A stretch of 64,000 bases of DNA, from assembly GCF_020509005.1 (NCBI RefSeq), contig NC_063013.1:2728001-2792000 (forward strand). The letters run 5' to 3'. The position numbers and the translations under genes are program-made. The DNA is from Fulvia fulva (taxonomy: Eukaryota; Ascomycota; Dothideomycetes; Mycosphaerellales; Mycosphaerellaceae). Of this stretch, positions 33,501 to 43,809 are shown piece by piece; within the stretch, counting starts at the first letter, position 1; each line of letters starts with the position of its first letter. The notes beneath the pieces are model-generated. The model saw only the letters and a list, made by a program, of their open reading frames with translations, did no database searches and was not told the origin of the DNA.

Positions 33501-33732
33501 CGTACGGCACGCACTCCTCGTCTGTCCGAGGTGGTCGCTAGGAAGGGGGGAGTGGATGGCAAAGGCGAGGAACCGGACGATTGGGGCACTTCTTAACAAC
33601 GCTGAAGACCTACGGCGCATTACGAACTGGATACTAGAGAAGGGCTGGCTAGAACAGTACCGCCTAGTAGGAGCAGTGCAGGAAGAGAGGACACGACGCA
33701 GCGCGACGAGACCGGCTAGGAGCGGGGGCTAA
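30511..33732 (+). CDS. LINE-A ORF2, 5'-truncated: partial endonuclease + reverse transcriptase + C-terminal zinc motif
   Basis: The open frame starts after a TAA at 30508 (still in the module) and runs to 33732 without a stop. It enters LINE sequence at LAIQEPWI (about 30529), so the first endonuclease strand with its catalytic Asn is missing. The first in-frame ATG is only at 30757; a GTG lies at 30679. Remaining endonuclease motifs: QEPW, GDFNIHH, SSDH. RT motifs (numbered from codon 30679): D509 in DISGAFD, D600/D601 in FVDD. C-terminal C933-x-C935-x8-H944-x4-C949. No RNase H block is visible between RT and the zinc motif. Tad1-like clade by motif style. Probably not translated as a functional ORF2; the RT may be mechanistically intact. 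Confidence 0.9.
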   Translation: MRFLPCLAIQEPWINPHHKRPTTCKSPGYTTCLRGDGRPRTCFYVSKDILESDWEVVYYADEEGGGDITSLHVGSTWIHNLYMQPPASRSSRDLGVCRHLDSALKRQGCHIVVGDFNIHHPSWESLMQPHPIADEVLDLMASNAIALNTPKDLGTWKRGGLQGTIDLSWISDSHYHTVTYCGIEHELEASSDHMPVRTSIATQIQRTPARTPKPNWGKAHWANIQAYLDDSKRLVQIAQQQYNSKDEIDEAVQGLTDEIRKATSLHVPLAQPTTWSKPYWTPECTAVVREARRARRVWTSSHSEEAWNVYREACQQKKAIIRREKAVGWRATVEEIAGKPERMWKLAKWARQDPTQGPSFSIPALQSPSGPVSDPEAKARLLASKFFPPPVEADLSDINSSTPLAPSIAVQQEVSEGEVTAVLRKLPAKKAPGPDGIPNELLKKCRDQLAPAVAAIFNACLQTGYHPIAFKQSTTVVLRKPQKEDYTQVKSYRPIALLNTLGKALEKLVATRLSEAAEEHSLLPDTQMGARPQRSTLSAMELITSQVKAIWYKNRDKVASLLSLDISGAFDYVSHPRLLYILRSKGLPEWLVNFVRSYLQNRSTSILVGQYRSPFQAVHTGIPQGSTLAPILFLFFMATLLPALESQNTAASGFVDDTNILAWSSSTEENCRLLEEKHKICEDWARRHGARFAPEKYNLIHFTRRPRFHNMQASIQIQGHTTNPANQLRILGLWVDPALRWRKHVQAILRKAEQNMASCQRLTASTWGADFRQSRLLYTAIVRPVLTYGSQVWSLGERACPSKGLVAPLAKIQNQCLRKVTGAYKSTPTRMLEHETAIPPIDLYIQGLRTSYLGKSAQYPVQKVIASAVARARESVPAHKGIRPGNEPNYRARDEQLATQWEGEKSFVEQLWKERWNNQVVGHSGRPQPAGQPKEWSATKSAVKHPPKLIHYRLTRAQSSIATQLRSEHIGLQGYLSWRKVPGYTNTSCPCGYRSQNVRHALLVCPRWSLGRGEWMAKARNRTIGALLNNAEDLRRITNWILEKGWLEQYRLVGAVQEERTRRSATRPARSGG

Positions 33733-33906
33733 CGGGGTAGTGACATGGACTACGTACGTTCAGAGGGAAAGCTAATCTAGACAAGGAGTAGTCGGGGGCG
33801 GGAAGGGTTTTCACCTATTCGGGTTTCCCTTTGTACATAACAATAGATATATACCTGCATAGGCCGGATAGGGTCCTAGAACAGGGGAATGACAAATCTA
33901 TCTATC
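33733..33906 (+). other. LINE-A 3' UTR with conserved stem-loop and (ATCT)n tail
   Basis: Contains the stem-loop at 33803-33831: outer AAGGG/CCCTT, internal loop TTTTC/TT, inner ACC/GGT. Then come a GGCCGGATAGGGTCC spacer, TGACAA and an (ATCT)n tail in place of poly(A). The same layout recurs in LINE-B and LINE-C. Likely the RT recognition region for target-primed reverse transcription (inference from UnaL2/SART1-type LINEs). Confidence 0.7.
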
Positions 33907-34215
33907 TATTAACCTCTTAACTAGTCCATTCTATAGAGAGATATATACCTTAGTAAGCTCGAGCCTAATCCCTAAATCCTTCTTCTACTACTTTACTAAT
34001 ATAATAAGTTCTTTTATATTATTAAGCCTTACTACTTTTAGCTACGCTAATAATTGCCTCTCTGCTTTGATCGTCTAGTTCTAGAGAGTAACTAGAGCAT
34101 CTTCTCTTTTCCTAAGAGGAAAGGTCTACTTCTTCCTAGAGAAGCTATTAATAATCTTAAGCTAGTATCTAAATCCTAGTCTTGAGATTAGTAGTAGGCT
34201 ATATATATTAATAGA
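33907..34215 (-). mobile_element. RIPed base-layer Copia remnant, piece 4 (integrase)
   Basis: Begins with the right copy of TATTAACCTCTT. Matches clean Copia copy 2 at about 18585-18885 (integrase core). It ends in TATATATTAATAGA-type sequence, repeated at about 47451-47466 as the duplication of the LINE-B insertion. Confidence 0.8.
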
Positions 34216-35900
34216 CAAAGCAACTGTCCGTACCGGATGCCTATCTAGATATATAGCTCTAAAGCTAGCCTGTTTCGAGGTTCTAGTCACCCTGTTTCTA
34301 TAGCTTAGCTACGGCCCTAAGCCCGCTTCTAGACTAGCCGAAACTTAGCTAGAATATCACCTAACTTAGATTATAAGCTATACTAGCAATTCACTACAAA
34401 CCTACTATATACCCTTAACGTATATAGCTCGCGTAATATATAGAACACTTATAAGACCTTACGCTATAACCTAAACGGCCGCCCGCTAGTCCTCTTAAAA
34501 AGGAGAAGGCGAACTAGAGCTATAGACTCTAGACTAGAAGCCTAGCTAGCGAGTATTAAGCAACTTGTAAGGGAAACCTACGCCTACTAAAAACAGATAC
34601 AAAGTATACTACTACTAAGCTAGTAACAGTATAGCTAGTAATAATAGCTAAACTAGTAATAGCTATAGTAACCGCGACTATAAATATAGAGTAAGCCACC
34701 CCTCCGGGTTAACTAAACCTCTATATAGAAGGACCTATATAAAGAGGCTTAAGAGATACTCGAAGTAGATAAGCGCCTAGCTAGGGTATAAAAGACTACG
34801 ATCGCCTAACTCCTCGGAGCCCTTAAGGTACTTAAATATTAGATCCCGAGAGTAATCTAGTAGATAGTATAGAAAGCTACTACCTAGTATACTCCTATAT
34901 AGGCAAACGTAGTAGCTAACTCCCCTAATCTATAGACCTAAAGGACAAATAACGCTATTAGGGTATACGTTACGGACCCGGAGTAGAGGGTCTAATAAGT
35001 AAGGAGCTAGTAGATAGGATTGGCTAGAAGGAGATAGTAGGAGCTAAAATCGCGCCTAGAGGAGTAATACGCCTCTTTATAGTATAGGAGACAGACCGAC
35101 AAAAGCTCGAGACCCTTAAGGACTAGATAGTTAAGGTAGCGAGGTCGATAAAGGTCTCTTACTAGTAGTTTACGGTAATAGCCTATAGGGTACTAAGGGC
35201 CTTTAGGGTAGAGAACGACCTCGCCCTACTCTAGATATAGAACTAGAACACCTTACCGGGAGTACGCTTTACTAAAGTAGCGTAGCTAAACAAGAATGTC
35301 GAAGCTACTAAGACGTACTCCTCTCTAATCGTCTAGATAGCTACCATAGAATAAGCGAACTAGGTCCTAGAAGGAGGACTATTCTAGTAATACGAACGCC
35401 TCGATACGGAGGTATATAAGAGTAGCTATAGAGTGCTCTAATGCTTTAACAACTAATAATACGGCTTTATTACGCTAAAGTATACCGAGAAGACCCCTAA
35501 GTACCTATACTACGTAGGACCGTATTAGGGGAAATAATACCTACGGGAGGAATCGAGGTACGTATACTACGGCCGTAAACACCCGGTATACTCAAACTTA
35601 TGCCCTATAAGGATGGTAGTATAAGAAAAGGCCCGCTAGGCTAGGGTAATAACCCCGGTAAGGTACCCTATACTAACGCTCGGCAATTCCTAGTATAGAG
35701 GATTCGAGGCCGTAAAGAGGAAAAGGATAGACGAAGCGATATAAAATATATAGTAGAGTACTTACCCGCCGCCTAGAAGCCTAAGGGGGCTATAGAGGGC
35801 GGTAAATAAAGCTAGATAGATATAAATCTTCGGATACCCCCTAATAACCGAACGCTAACCAACCTAATAGGATAGCGCGATAAATAAAGGAGCTATATAG
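34216..35900 (+). mobile_element. RIPed LINE-B copy (plus), 5' segment: 5' UTR and ORF1
   Basis: First part of a LINE-B copy continuing at 38900-42480 and 47387-47450. ORF1 covers roughly 34550-35870; the zinc knuckle is recognisable near 35435-35460 as TGC TTT AAC AAC TAA, the RIPed form of CFNCQQYG. Its 5' UTR differs from the minus LINE-B copy, so it may be a subfamily. AAAGGAGCTATATAG (35886-35900) is the left duplication of the nested chimera. Confidence 0.82.
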
Positions 35901-38899
35901 ATAGATAGATATTTCATTAAGCTGTTATAGTGCCCTTTGGCCTATATAGCTATACTATCTTGTTTTCGTATATATAGAGGGGAAACCGTATTAGTAAAAA
36001 CCCCTCCTCCTTCCCGCCTATCTTTTCCTCCTAGTTGTCGTCTTAAATTTCCCTTATTAGGGGTACGCTAGTGTTATAGGCCTGCCCTAATGACTACCCT
36101 ATCTATAACCCCCTCGCTTCCGCCTCTTGTCTATCTACTCCTCCGTCTCGCTAGCGAGGCTAAACTACTAGAGGTATCCCTACTATAGTATCTACCGAGA
36201 GATTCGGCGAATGTTACCTTTGTCCCTTATAATTAACTTGTAGTCTCTCCTCCCCGCTTAGTGCCTCTCATTTCCCCTACCTCTCGCCTACTACGGGTAT
36301 CGTAGTAGTATATGTTCTAGGTTTAACGATAGGTAGCTATACTAGTAGGCTAGGCTATAGATGTCTAGTACGCGTCTCCTAAATAGGTAGGCCCTTAATC
36401 TAATATTTTCGGACCTGATTTGGATCGCTATACTTGCTTCGGCCCTTATTAGGTCCCTATATAGCTAGTAATTGTGTCTCTAGAAGGCTCGGAGCGCTAT
36501 CGGGCCTATTGTCTTAGGGGGCTTCCTTTTCTAGTCCTAATCCTATAGGTAGCTCGCTATCTATTCCGCTAGGCTTAAGGTCTTAGCCTTGCTCCCGCCG
36601 GCCTAGCGAGTCCTACGCTCCTCCTCTTTTCGTGCTAGCTATTCGGTGCTTATCTATACGGCCGTAAAGGTAGTAAGGTCATCCTCTTTTTAGCTTGTCC
36701 TATGTCCGGCCCCTCTCCGGTAGCGGCTTTCTATCTTATTCTTTACCTCCTAGATCGTAGTTTATACTAGGTAACCTGTCGTCTTTACCGCGTATTAAAT
36801 TCTTATTCCCCGGATATACTGGCCGATTAGTAGTATTCCTATCTCTATTTCTACCGTGCTTATTAACGTTGTCTTATATATACCTAGTACCCTATATAGG
36901 TTACCTACCTATATCCTATTTAGGGATTGCTCTATCCGTTTCGGGATCGGCTTACCTACGCCTCCTATTCCCTAAATCTATGCCCCGTATAATATAGCTA
37001 GTCTAATAATCGCCTTATATATTACCCTTAACCTATCGAATATTACTCCCTATATAGACGTCGTAAGCCTCTTTATCGAGGCTTTATTAACTTACGCTCG
37101 ACTCTAGGCTTTCTTAATCTATACATTCTAGCTTAGCTTCGGGTCGAGCTAGATCCCTAGTACTCGTAGCTCCGCTAATAGCTTGGTCTCGTAGCCTTAG
37201 ATTCTTACCGCCGCCTTTATATTATAGTATATTCTCGCTTTACTAAAGTGTATAAGTTAGTACTTTTTAGGGGCGAACCGGGCACTATACTTCTTTGCCT
37301 ACTCCTCGCATTTCTTGTGCCTATCTTTAAGGAGGCGACAGTTCTCTTCTATCGAGTCTGACTAGGCTAGTATGTTTATATCGTCTACGAACCCCGATAC
37401 TAAGGTTTACGGAGAGGTGAGTAGGGGGATTAGATTAGACATAAATATTAGAAACAGGATAGGGGAGAGAGTAGATCCCTAAGGTATTCTAGCCTCTACC
37501 TTTACCGGGTCGGACGTGTACCTTCCTAGGACTAGGTATGTCGTCCGTTCCTAGAGAAAGGAGTAGACGAACGTCGTTACCTACTAGGGGATGCCTTTCT
37601 ACTATAGGATATATATTAGCCTTTAGTATAAGACGTTGTTAAAGGCTCCTACGATGTCGAGGGATAATAAGGACGCCGCTCGGTTCCTACCGTAGTACTA
37701 GAGGGTCTAAATTTGCTCCGTAATAAGCTCTATTACTATTAGTATCGATCGCTAGCTTCTTTCCCCTATCTATATTACTAGGAGTACGTAGTTGTCCTCG
37801 GCTAGCTACGTAAGTCTCTAGTAAGGAAGGAATCGTATTTAGTAAGCTAGCTACGAGATAAGGTAATAAGTCCTAACCGCGCTTTCCTACTTATCTAGTA
37901 CTACCGTATAGCCTCGTTTCGAGAGGTTAGCCCGGAGCAAAAGCTTCCCTCTACGCCCTCCCTCCCTATTTGCTCCTTAAGCTAATATCCACCTCTATAG
38001 GCCTAAGCCCTTTAGTACTCTCTATTGACCGATATACGTATCTATCCTCTCGGGCTATATAGATAGTATTAACCGTCGCTACTAGTATATACTACGCCCT
38101 AGGTTTTAACGCCCTTCGCGTTACCGTAGCCTATCTCTAGAAAGCGGCCGTCTATACCTCGTAGGTTTGCTCGGGGTATACACTACGCCGGGTAGCGTAC
38201 TCCTTACGTTTCTACCTATTAACTAATATAAAGTTCCTTATTACCCTACTCTCGATCCTCCCCGATTATAGAACTATTCTACTCGTATTATACGTCTTTT
38301 CCCCGTCCTAATAGCCGTCTTTTCCTTACTTAGGCTATCGTCTTTTCCTCGTCGTAATCTACTATATTAGACTAGGTGCGTTATGTAGCGGGATAGGTAG
38401 TGCCTTAAGTAAAACCCTCGTTCCTATACCGGGTATTAAATAGGCCCTTATAGGCTTCGTCGCGTGTCTACCTACCTACCGTATCACCCGCTAGTAAACA
38501 CTAGATTGTTTCGTAGTCCGCTCGATACCGTCGTATAGTCCGCTTAGTTGTTATTCGATAGTCCGCTCGTCTAATGTTCGTCGCTTAGCCCGCTCGGTTT
38601 ACGGTCTCCGGAGGTGAAAATTCTCTACCTATACTAGAGGTGTTCTATCGAGCGTATAGGCTACGGTTCCGCGCTATTCTTATACGTAGAAAGAAGAGGG
38701 ACTCGCTCCCGACACGAGTATACGCTCGTCGGATAGTTTTTATACCCGTTCTACTAGTGCTTCTCTATTCGCCGCGGCTTCGCCTACGTTACGCGCCCGT
38801 CGCGCCTACGACGCTCTAGCGTAAGAATACTTAGCTCTCTCGTAGTAAGACGAGAGGTTCGTAGCCGATACTACGTATAGGTAATTCTCGTCGTCGACT
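35901..38899 (-). mobile_element. RIPed chimeric LINE-B (chimera 3): LINE-B 3' part + 1078-bp module
   Basis: Perfect 15-bp duplication AAAGGAGCTATATAG (35886-35900 / 38900-38914). LINE part 35901-37821 starts inside the RT region (equivalent to about 51103 in chimera 4). Module 37822-38899 is exactly 1078 bp. Fully RIPed, so it is an old insertion, yet both junctions are still exact. This shows that the module also fuses to LINE-B. Confidence 0.92.
37822..38899 (-). repeat. 1078-bp 5' module, chimera 3 (RIPed)
   Basis: Same length and ends as the clean module after allowing C-to-T/G-to-A (ends in CCTTCCTTA on the minus strand, RIPed from CCTTCCTTG). Both direct-repeat arrays are recognisable in RIPed form (AGTCCGCTCG near 38515-38560, CGTCTTTTCC near 38300-38345). 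Confidence 0.9.
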
Positions 38900-41800
38900 A
38901 AAGGAGCTATATAGCTAACGAGCACCCTAATAGACCTTATCCTAGCTAGTCCGTAATACTAATATAAGCTAACCTTACTATTATATAGTATAACGTTAAT
39001 AAAAGTAAGGATAAGGTTTAGCTCTACTTTCTCTAGGAACTCGACGACTAGAGGTATTATATCGTAGCGATATAAGAGCTATAGATAAACCTATATACTC
39101 GAAGACCTACTACCTATACCGACCTACGGTACTATATAGCTATCGAGGGAGGTATAGGCTATACCCTAAGGACATATATATACGTTAGTAAAGTATTACG
39201 TATAGACGCCTAGAAGGTAATCTCGTACCCGGAAGGGAGTTAAGGAGACATTATGACTATCTAAATCACTACGAGTCAAGGACTTATATAGATATACAAT
39301 GTCTATAACCCTCCTCCTTAGGGAAGAACGAGTAGAGACCTCGGTACGCTAGTACGACTTAATAAGGTACTCGACTAAGGGGATATAAACTACATCCTCC
39401 TAGGCGACTTTAACCTCTACTACCTAACGTAGGGTCTAGAATTCACCCCCCCCCCTTACGTATATCTAGGTAGTAAGCTCCTAGAGACTACGGAAAGTAG
39501 GGATATAGAGCTCGTAACCCTAAAGGGTATAGAGACGTAGAAGGTAAGAATAAGCGCGAGTACTATCGACCTATACTTCCTATCGAGGGACGTAGTAATA
39601 AGGCTAGTAGAGTATAGACCTAACCTTACCCTAGAGGTAGGGTTAGACTATATCTCTATCTAGATAACGGTAGTAACGGGGATAGAAGAGGAGCTTCGGG
39701 GTAAAAAGCGCCTTAACTAGAAAAAAGCTTCCTAGGAGGAGATCCGGAATCTACTTAAATAGTACCTAAATAACACTAGTATCGGGAAGACGGAAGCCGA
39801 GCTTAATAGTACGGTAGAACAGATAATAACGACGATATAGTAGGCGGCCGAGGAATATATACTAGAACTAAGGCTCTCGAAGTATAAGAAGCCCTTCTAG
39901 ACCCTAGAGTACTTAGCTAAAGTCAAGGATATAAGGAGGGCAAGGCGAAAATAGACGAAGGAGTAAAGCTAAGAAGCGTAGGACGAGTACTAGGAAGCAA
40001 GTTAGGCAAAGAAGGCCTAAATACGACGAGATAAGCGATAAGACTAGAGGGCAACTATAGGTCTCGTAATAGAGAACTCGGAGTAGATATAGCGGCTTAT
40101 AAAGTAGGTAAGGACCGGAGACGGGGATAGGATACTATACTTCCCCCTAATCTAGGATACGATAGGTATAATATAGATAACGCCGGAAGGGAAGGCGAAG
40201 GCGTTTGCGGACTACTTCTTTACGATATAGTTAACGGCCGACCTAATAGATATAGAGGGAACGATCTACCCGGAGCTACTCGATATATACTAGATAGTAG
40301 GCGAGGAGGAGATAAAGGAGATTATAGGAAAGCTAAAGGGCCGTAAGGCCCCGGGACCCGACGGTATCCTAAACCTCCTCCTTAAAGAATATAAAGAAGA
40401 AGTCGCCCTACACCTCGCCGAACTGTTTACGGCTTACCTACGTAAGGGGTACTACCTACGGCCATTTAGGCGGTCCCTTATAGTCGTCCTAAAGAAGCTA
40501 TAGAAGGAAGACTATATAAAGCTAAAGTCCTATAGGCCGATCGTACTCCTAAATATAATCGGAAAGATACTAGAGAAGGTCGTAGTAAGAAGAATTATAT
40601 AGCTCGTCGAGGACAATAACCTACTCCTTAAGATATAGATAGGTAGTAGGAGTAAACGATCTACCCTAACGGCTATAGAGCTTATTACCGAACAGATTTA
40701 TACTCTCTAGTACTATAGACGGAATAGGGTTATATTACTATTATCTCTCGATATCTTAGGGGCATTCGATAACGTCTCCTACGAGCGACTCCTCTATATC
40801 CTACGGCAAAAAGGAATCCCGTAGTAGGTAATAAGTTTCGTAAACTCCTTCCTTAAGGAGAGAATAACGTAGATCGTCCTTAGGAAGCGTAAGGAGGGCA
40901 ACCTAATATATATAGAATACGGGATCCCCTAGGGCTTAATACTATACCCGATGCTCTTCTTAATCTTTATAGCGGACCTAATCCTACTACTTACCTTACT
41001 ATAAACGTCGGCATCGGAGTTTATCGACGATATAAATATCCTAGTCTAGTTAATAACGACCGAGAAAACTACCGGCTACTTATAGAAAGACACGAGGTAT
41101 ACGAGGAATAGGCACGTCGATACGGCGCCCGTTTCGCCCCGAAAAAGTACTAGCTTATCTACTTTAGTAAGGCAAGAACCTACTATAATATATAAGTAAC
41201 GGTAACTATCTAGGGTTACGTAACGAAGCCCTCTCCCGAATTACGAGTCCTAGGAATCTAGCTAGACCCTAAGCTTAGCTAGAGCCCCTAGATTAGAAAA
41301 GCCTAGAATAGAGCCTAGGTTAACGAGGCTATAGTAACTAGACTCATAACGTTAATATAGGGAGCTACGTTTAATAAGGCAAGGATTTTATATAAGACGA
41401 TCGTAAAACTAGTAATACTCTACGGGGCCTAGATATAGGGGATAGGAGGAGTAGGCAAACCGATCTCGAAGCGGATAGAGGGACCTCTAAACCGGACGTA
41501 GGCCGCGAACCTTAGACGGATACTAGGAGCCTATAAGACAACGCTAACGAGAGTAGCGGAGGTAGAGATAGGGTCCCCCTAATTAAACATTATATTAAGG
41601 GAATAAGGATCTAATACGCTAGGAGGACGGCGGATTATCTAGTATAATAAGCTATTCGGGACTCTACGGAGAAGATCGCTAGGAGGTACGACCGACTACC
41701 TAGCCTTAGGGTACGTTAAAGCTAAAAGTAAGACGACCTACGTATATTTAAAGTCGTTAAGCGAACCTAGGAGTAGCTAGAGAGGAAGGAGGAGGAGGAA

Positions 41801-42480
41801 AAGGTACGGAGGAAAAAGGGTAATAAGGTAAAGACGTAAAGCCTCGTAGAGTAGGTAGCGGGCTGCCTTTAGGAATAGGAATAGAAAGAGAATCCCCTAC
41901 CGAATCGAGGACCCCTAGCCTTACGCCCCTTCTAGAGACATAACTACCTACTCTACCGTAACCTAATAAGGGCCGAAGTAAGCATCGCGATATAGATTAG
42001 GTCTAAATATATCGGGCTAAGGGCCTACCTATATAGAAGGAAAGTCCCGGACGTATATAGCCTTATATACTAGTATAACTATTCGTTATAGAACCCGGAG
42101 TATATAATACTACGGTGCTCGTAATAGGTAGAATAACGAGGCGAGTAGAGAGCTAAGGTAGTAAGACGCGACTACTAGTTAATCGTAACGGATAAGCGAG
42201 ACGTAAGACGGCTAGTATAGTAGATACTATAGCAGGGCTTTCTTAAACAGTTCGCGCTAGCTAGCGAGACGGAGGAGTAGATAGAGAAGAGGCGGGAGGT
42301 CAAGGGGATATAGATAGGGTAGTTATTAGGGTAGGCCTATAATATTAGTATACCCTTTATAAGGAAAACACGAAAGAAGGCAAGTTTAAGAACGTATAGG
42401 AGAGGAGAGGGGTTTTTACTTTATAAGACGAGTTTCCCCTTTATAACTAGAAGTAGGTAGTATAGCTATATAGGCTAATA
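38900..42480 (+). mobile_element. RIPed LINE-B copy (plus), middle segment: ORF2
   Basis: ORF2 of LINE-B with endonuclease GDFNL at about 39400 and RT motifs (APGPDGI equivalent near 40340, FIDD near 41020). The C-terminal region lies near 42000-42110 and the 3'-UTR stem-loop near 42400-42435. All frames are interrupted. CTATATAGGCTAATA (42466-42480) is the left duplication of LINE-C. Confidence 0.85.
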
Positions 42481-42549
42481 CAAGAACTGTACCACTTCTA
42501 TAGGTATAGCTATATAACCACTATTATAGCGTAGACAGAGAGGGACACG

Positions 42550-43809
42550 ATGATAGCGATCGCAGGAAACGACCAGGAGCAGGAGAGTAACGAGTGGAAG
42601 GAGGTCTGCAGGAAGGCAGAAACAATGGCAATGGCAGGAGATGGCGAGCACCTAGAAAGAGCACTTAAGGGGATGATTTTGGAGCTCCTTGGAGGGCTAA
42701 AGGCACTAAGGAGCCAAACAGGACAGATCATTAACAGGACAGTAGCAGCAGCAGCAAAGAAGAGGACACAGGAAGGCCAGAAACTAAGCCAACCAACCTG
42801 GGCAGCAGTTGCATCCCAAAACCCTCCCCCCCAGAAAACAGCTATCAAGGTCTACATTTCCGACCAGCAAGAGCAGAAAGAGATTGAGGGCCTGTCAGGC
42901 AAGGAGATCATACAGAAGATTGGGATACAAGGCATCATTGGAGCCAGGAAAGAGAAGGGAGGTGTCCTTAAGCTGTTCACAGCACAGGAGCAAGACAGGA
43001 AGAGGCTAGAGACACAGAAGGAGTGGACAGTCAAACTAGGCAAGACGGCTAAGGTCTCACACCAACAAAATATGGTTATTGCCCATGGGATGACCACAAA
43101 GTTTGACATTGAAGGAGACCTTAAGAGGCTGCAGGACCAGAACCAGGCTGTATGCCCAGGGCTACAGATCACAAAAGCAGCATGGGTCAACAGAAAGACA
43201 AAGGACACAAAGAGAGAGTCTTCTCTAGTGCTCTGGATAGGCACTGTAGAACAGGCAAACACCGTGCTTGACAAGGGCATCTTCTGGGAATGCGAAAGAA
43301 TGGACACAGAAATCCATAGAAGCACCCACAGACTACTGCAATGCTTCAAGTGCCAACAGTATGGTCATATCTCTACTAGATGCCCAAGCCAAAAGGACAC
43401 TTGTTCCCACTGTGCTGGTAGCCACAAAGTACAGAATTGCACAGCCCCAAAGAGTGAAGCCAGATGTGCATGCTGTGGAAAGAAACACCCTTCCTGGTCC
43501 CAAGACTGCACAGCTAGGATTGAGGCAAAGAGGAGGGCAAGAGAAGCCAGGATCAACACCCCTATCAGATTCCAGACAGGGACAATCACCCAAGAACCCC
43601 TAAGGACTGTCTACAACCCTCTAAAAAGAGGCAGAACAGAAGAGACCACACAGGTCCAAGGCCACCCTGCCATAGGTAGACCAAAATCAATTGTGGTTGC
43701 AGGAAGAGACCCGTCACAAAGCAGGCTCAACCTTACCACAATCCCAAATAGCAGCCAGCAGCAGGAAGCACGAGAAGACCAGCAGGAGACCAGCATGGAT
43801 GAGTCATGA
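42550..43809 (+). CDS. LINE-C ORF1: gag-like RNA-binding protein (419 aa)
   Basis: Nucleic-acid-binding ORF1p of a Tad1-like LINE, which would coat element RNA in the RNP. The N-terminal part is charged/helical. A PTWAAVAS motif around 80-90 is typical of fungal LINE gags. Three CCHC zinc knuckles: C265-C268-H273-C278, C285-C288-H292-C297, C306-C309-H313-C320. The C-terminus is Gln/Arg-rich and low in order. The start is the first ATG of the element. The stop TGA overlaps the ORF2 ATG in ATGA (43806-43809), pointing to termination-reinitiation. Uninterrupted, so apparently functional. Confidence 0.93.
   Translation: MIAIAGNDQEQESNEWKEVCRKAETMAMAGDGEHLERALKGMILELLGGLKALRSQTGQIINRTVAAAAKKRTQEGQKLSQPTWAAVASQNPPPQKTAIKVYISDQQEQKEIEGLSGKEIIQKIGIQGIIGARKEKGGVLKLFTAQEQDRKRLETQKEWTVKLGKTAKVSHQQNMVIAHGMTTKFDIEGDLKRLQDQNQAVCPGLQITKAAWVNRKTKDTKRESSLVLWIGTVEQANTVLDKGIFWECERMDTEIHRSTHRLLQCFKCQQYGHISTRCPSQKDTCSHCAGSHKVQNCTAPKSEARCACCGKKHPSWSQDCTARIEAKRRAREARINTPIRFQTGTITQEPLRTVYNPLKRGRTEETTQVQGHPAIGRPKSIVVAGRDPSQSRLNLTTIPNSSQQQEAREDQQETSMDES

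Larger units (their letters stand above)
29450..33906 (+). mobile_element. Un-RIPed chimeric LINE-A (module + 5'-truncated LINE-A), 4457 bp
   Basis: Perfect 12-bp target-site duplication TATTAACCTCTT (29438-29449 / 33907-33918). Composition: 1078-bp module (29450-30527), then LINE-A from the endonuclease region of ORF2 onward, then 3' UTR and (ATCT)n tail. ORF1 and the first residues of ORF2 are absent, so the element was probably mobilised in trans. CpA/TpG content is normal: the element is younger than RIP of its surroundings. It is the reference copy for reading the RIPed LINE-A copies here. Confidence 0.95.

Noticed and set aside
34216..42480. Host genes in the long ORF-free stretches
   Set aside because: Every part aligns to LINE-B, Copia or module sequence in the same window after allowing CpA-to-TpA. 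No intron-bearing or non-repeat gene was seen.
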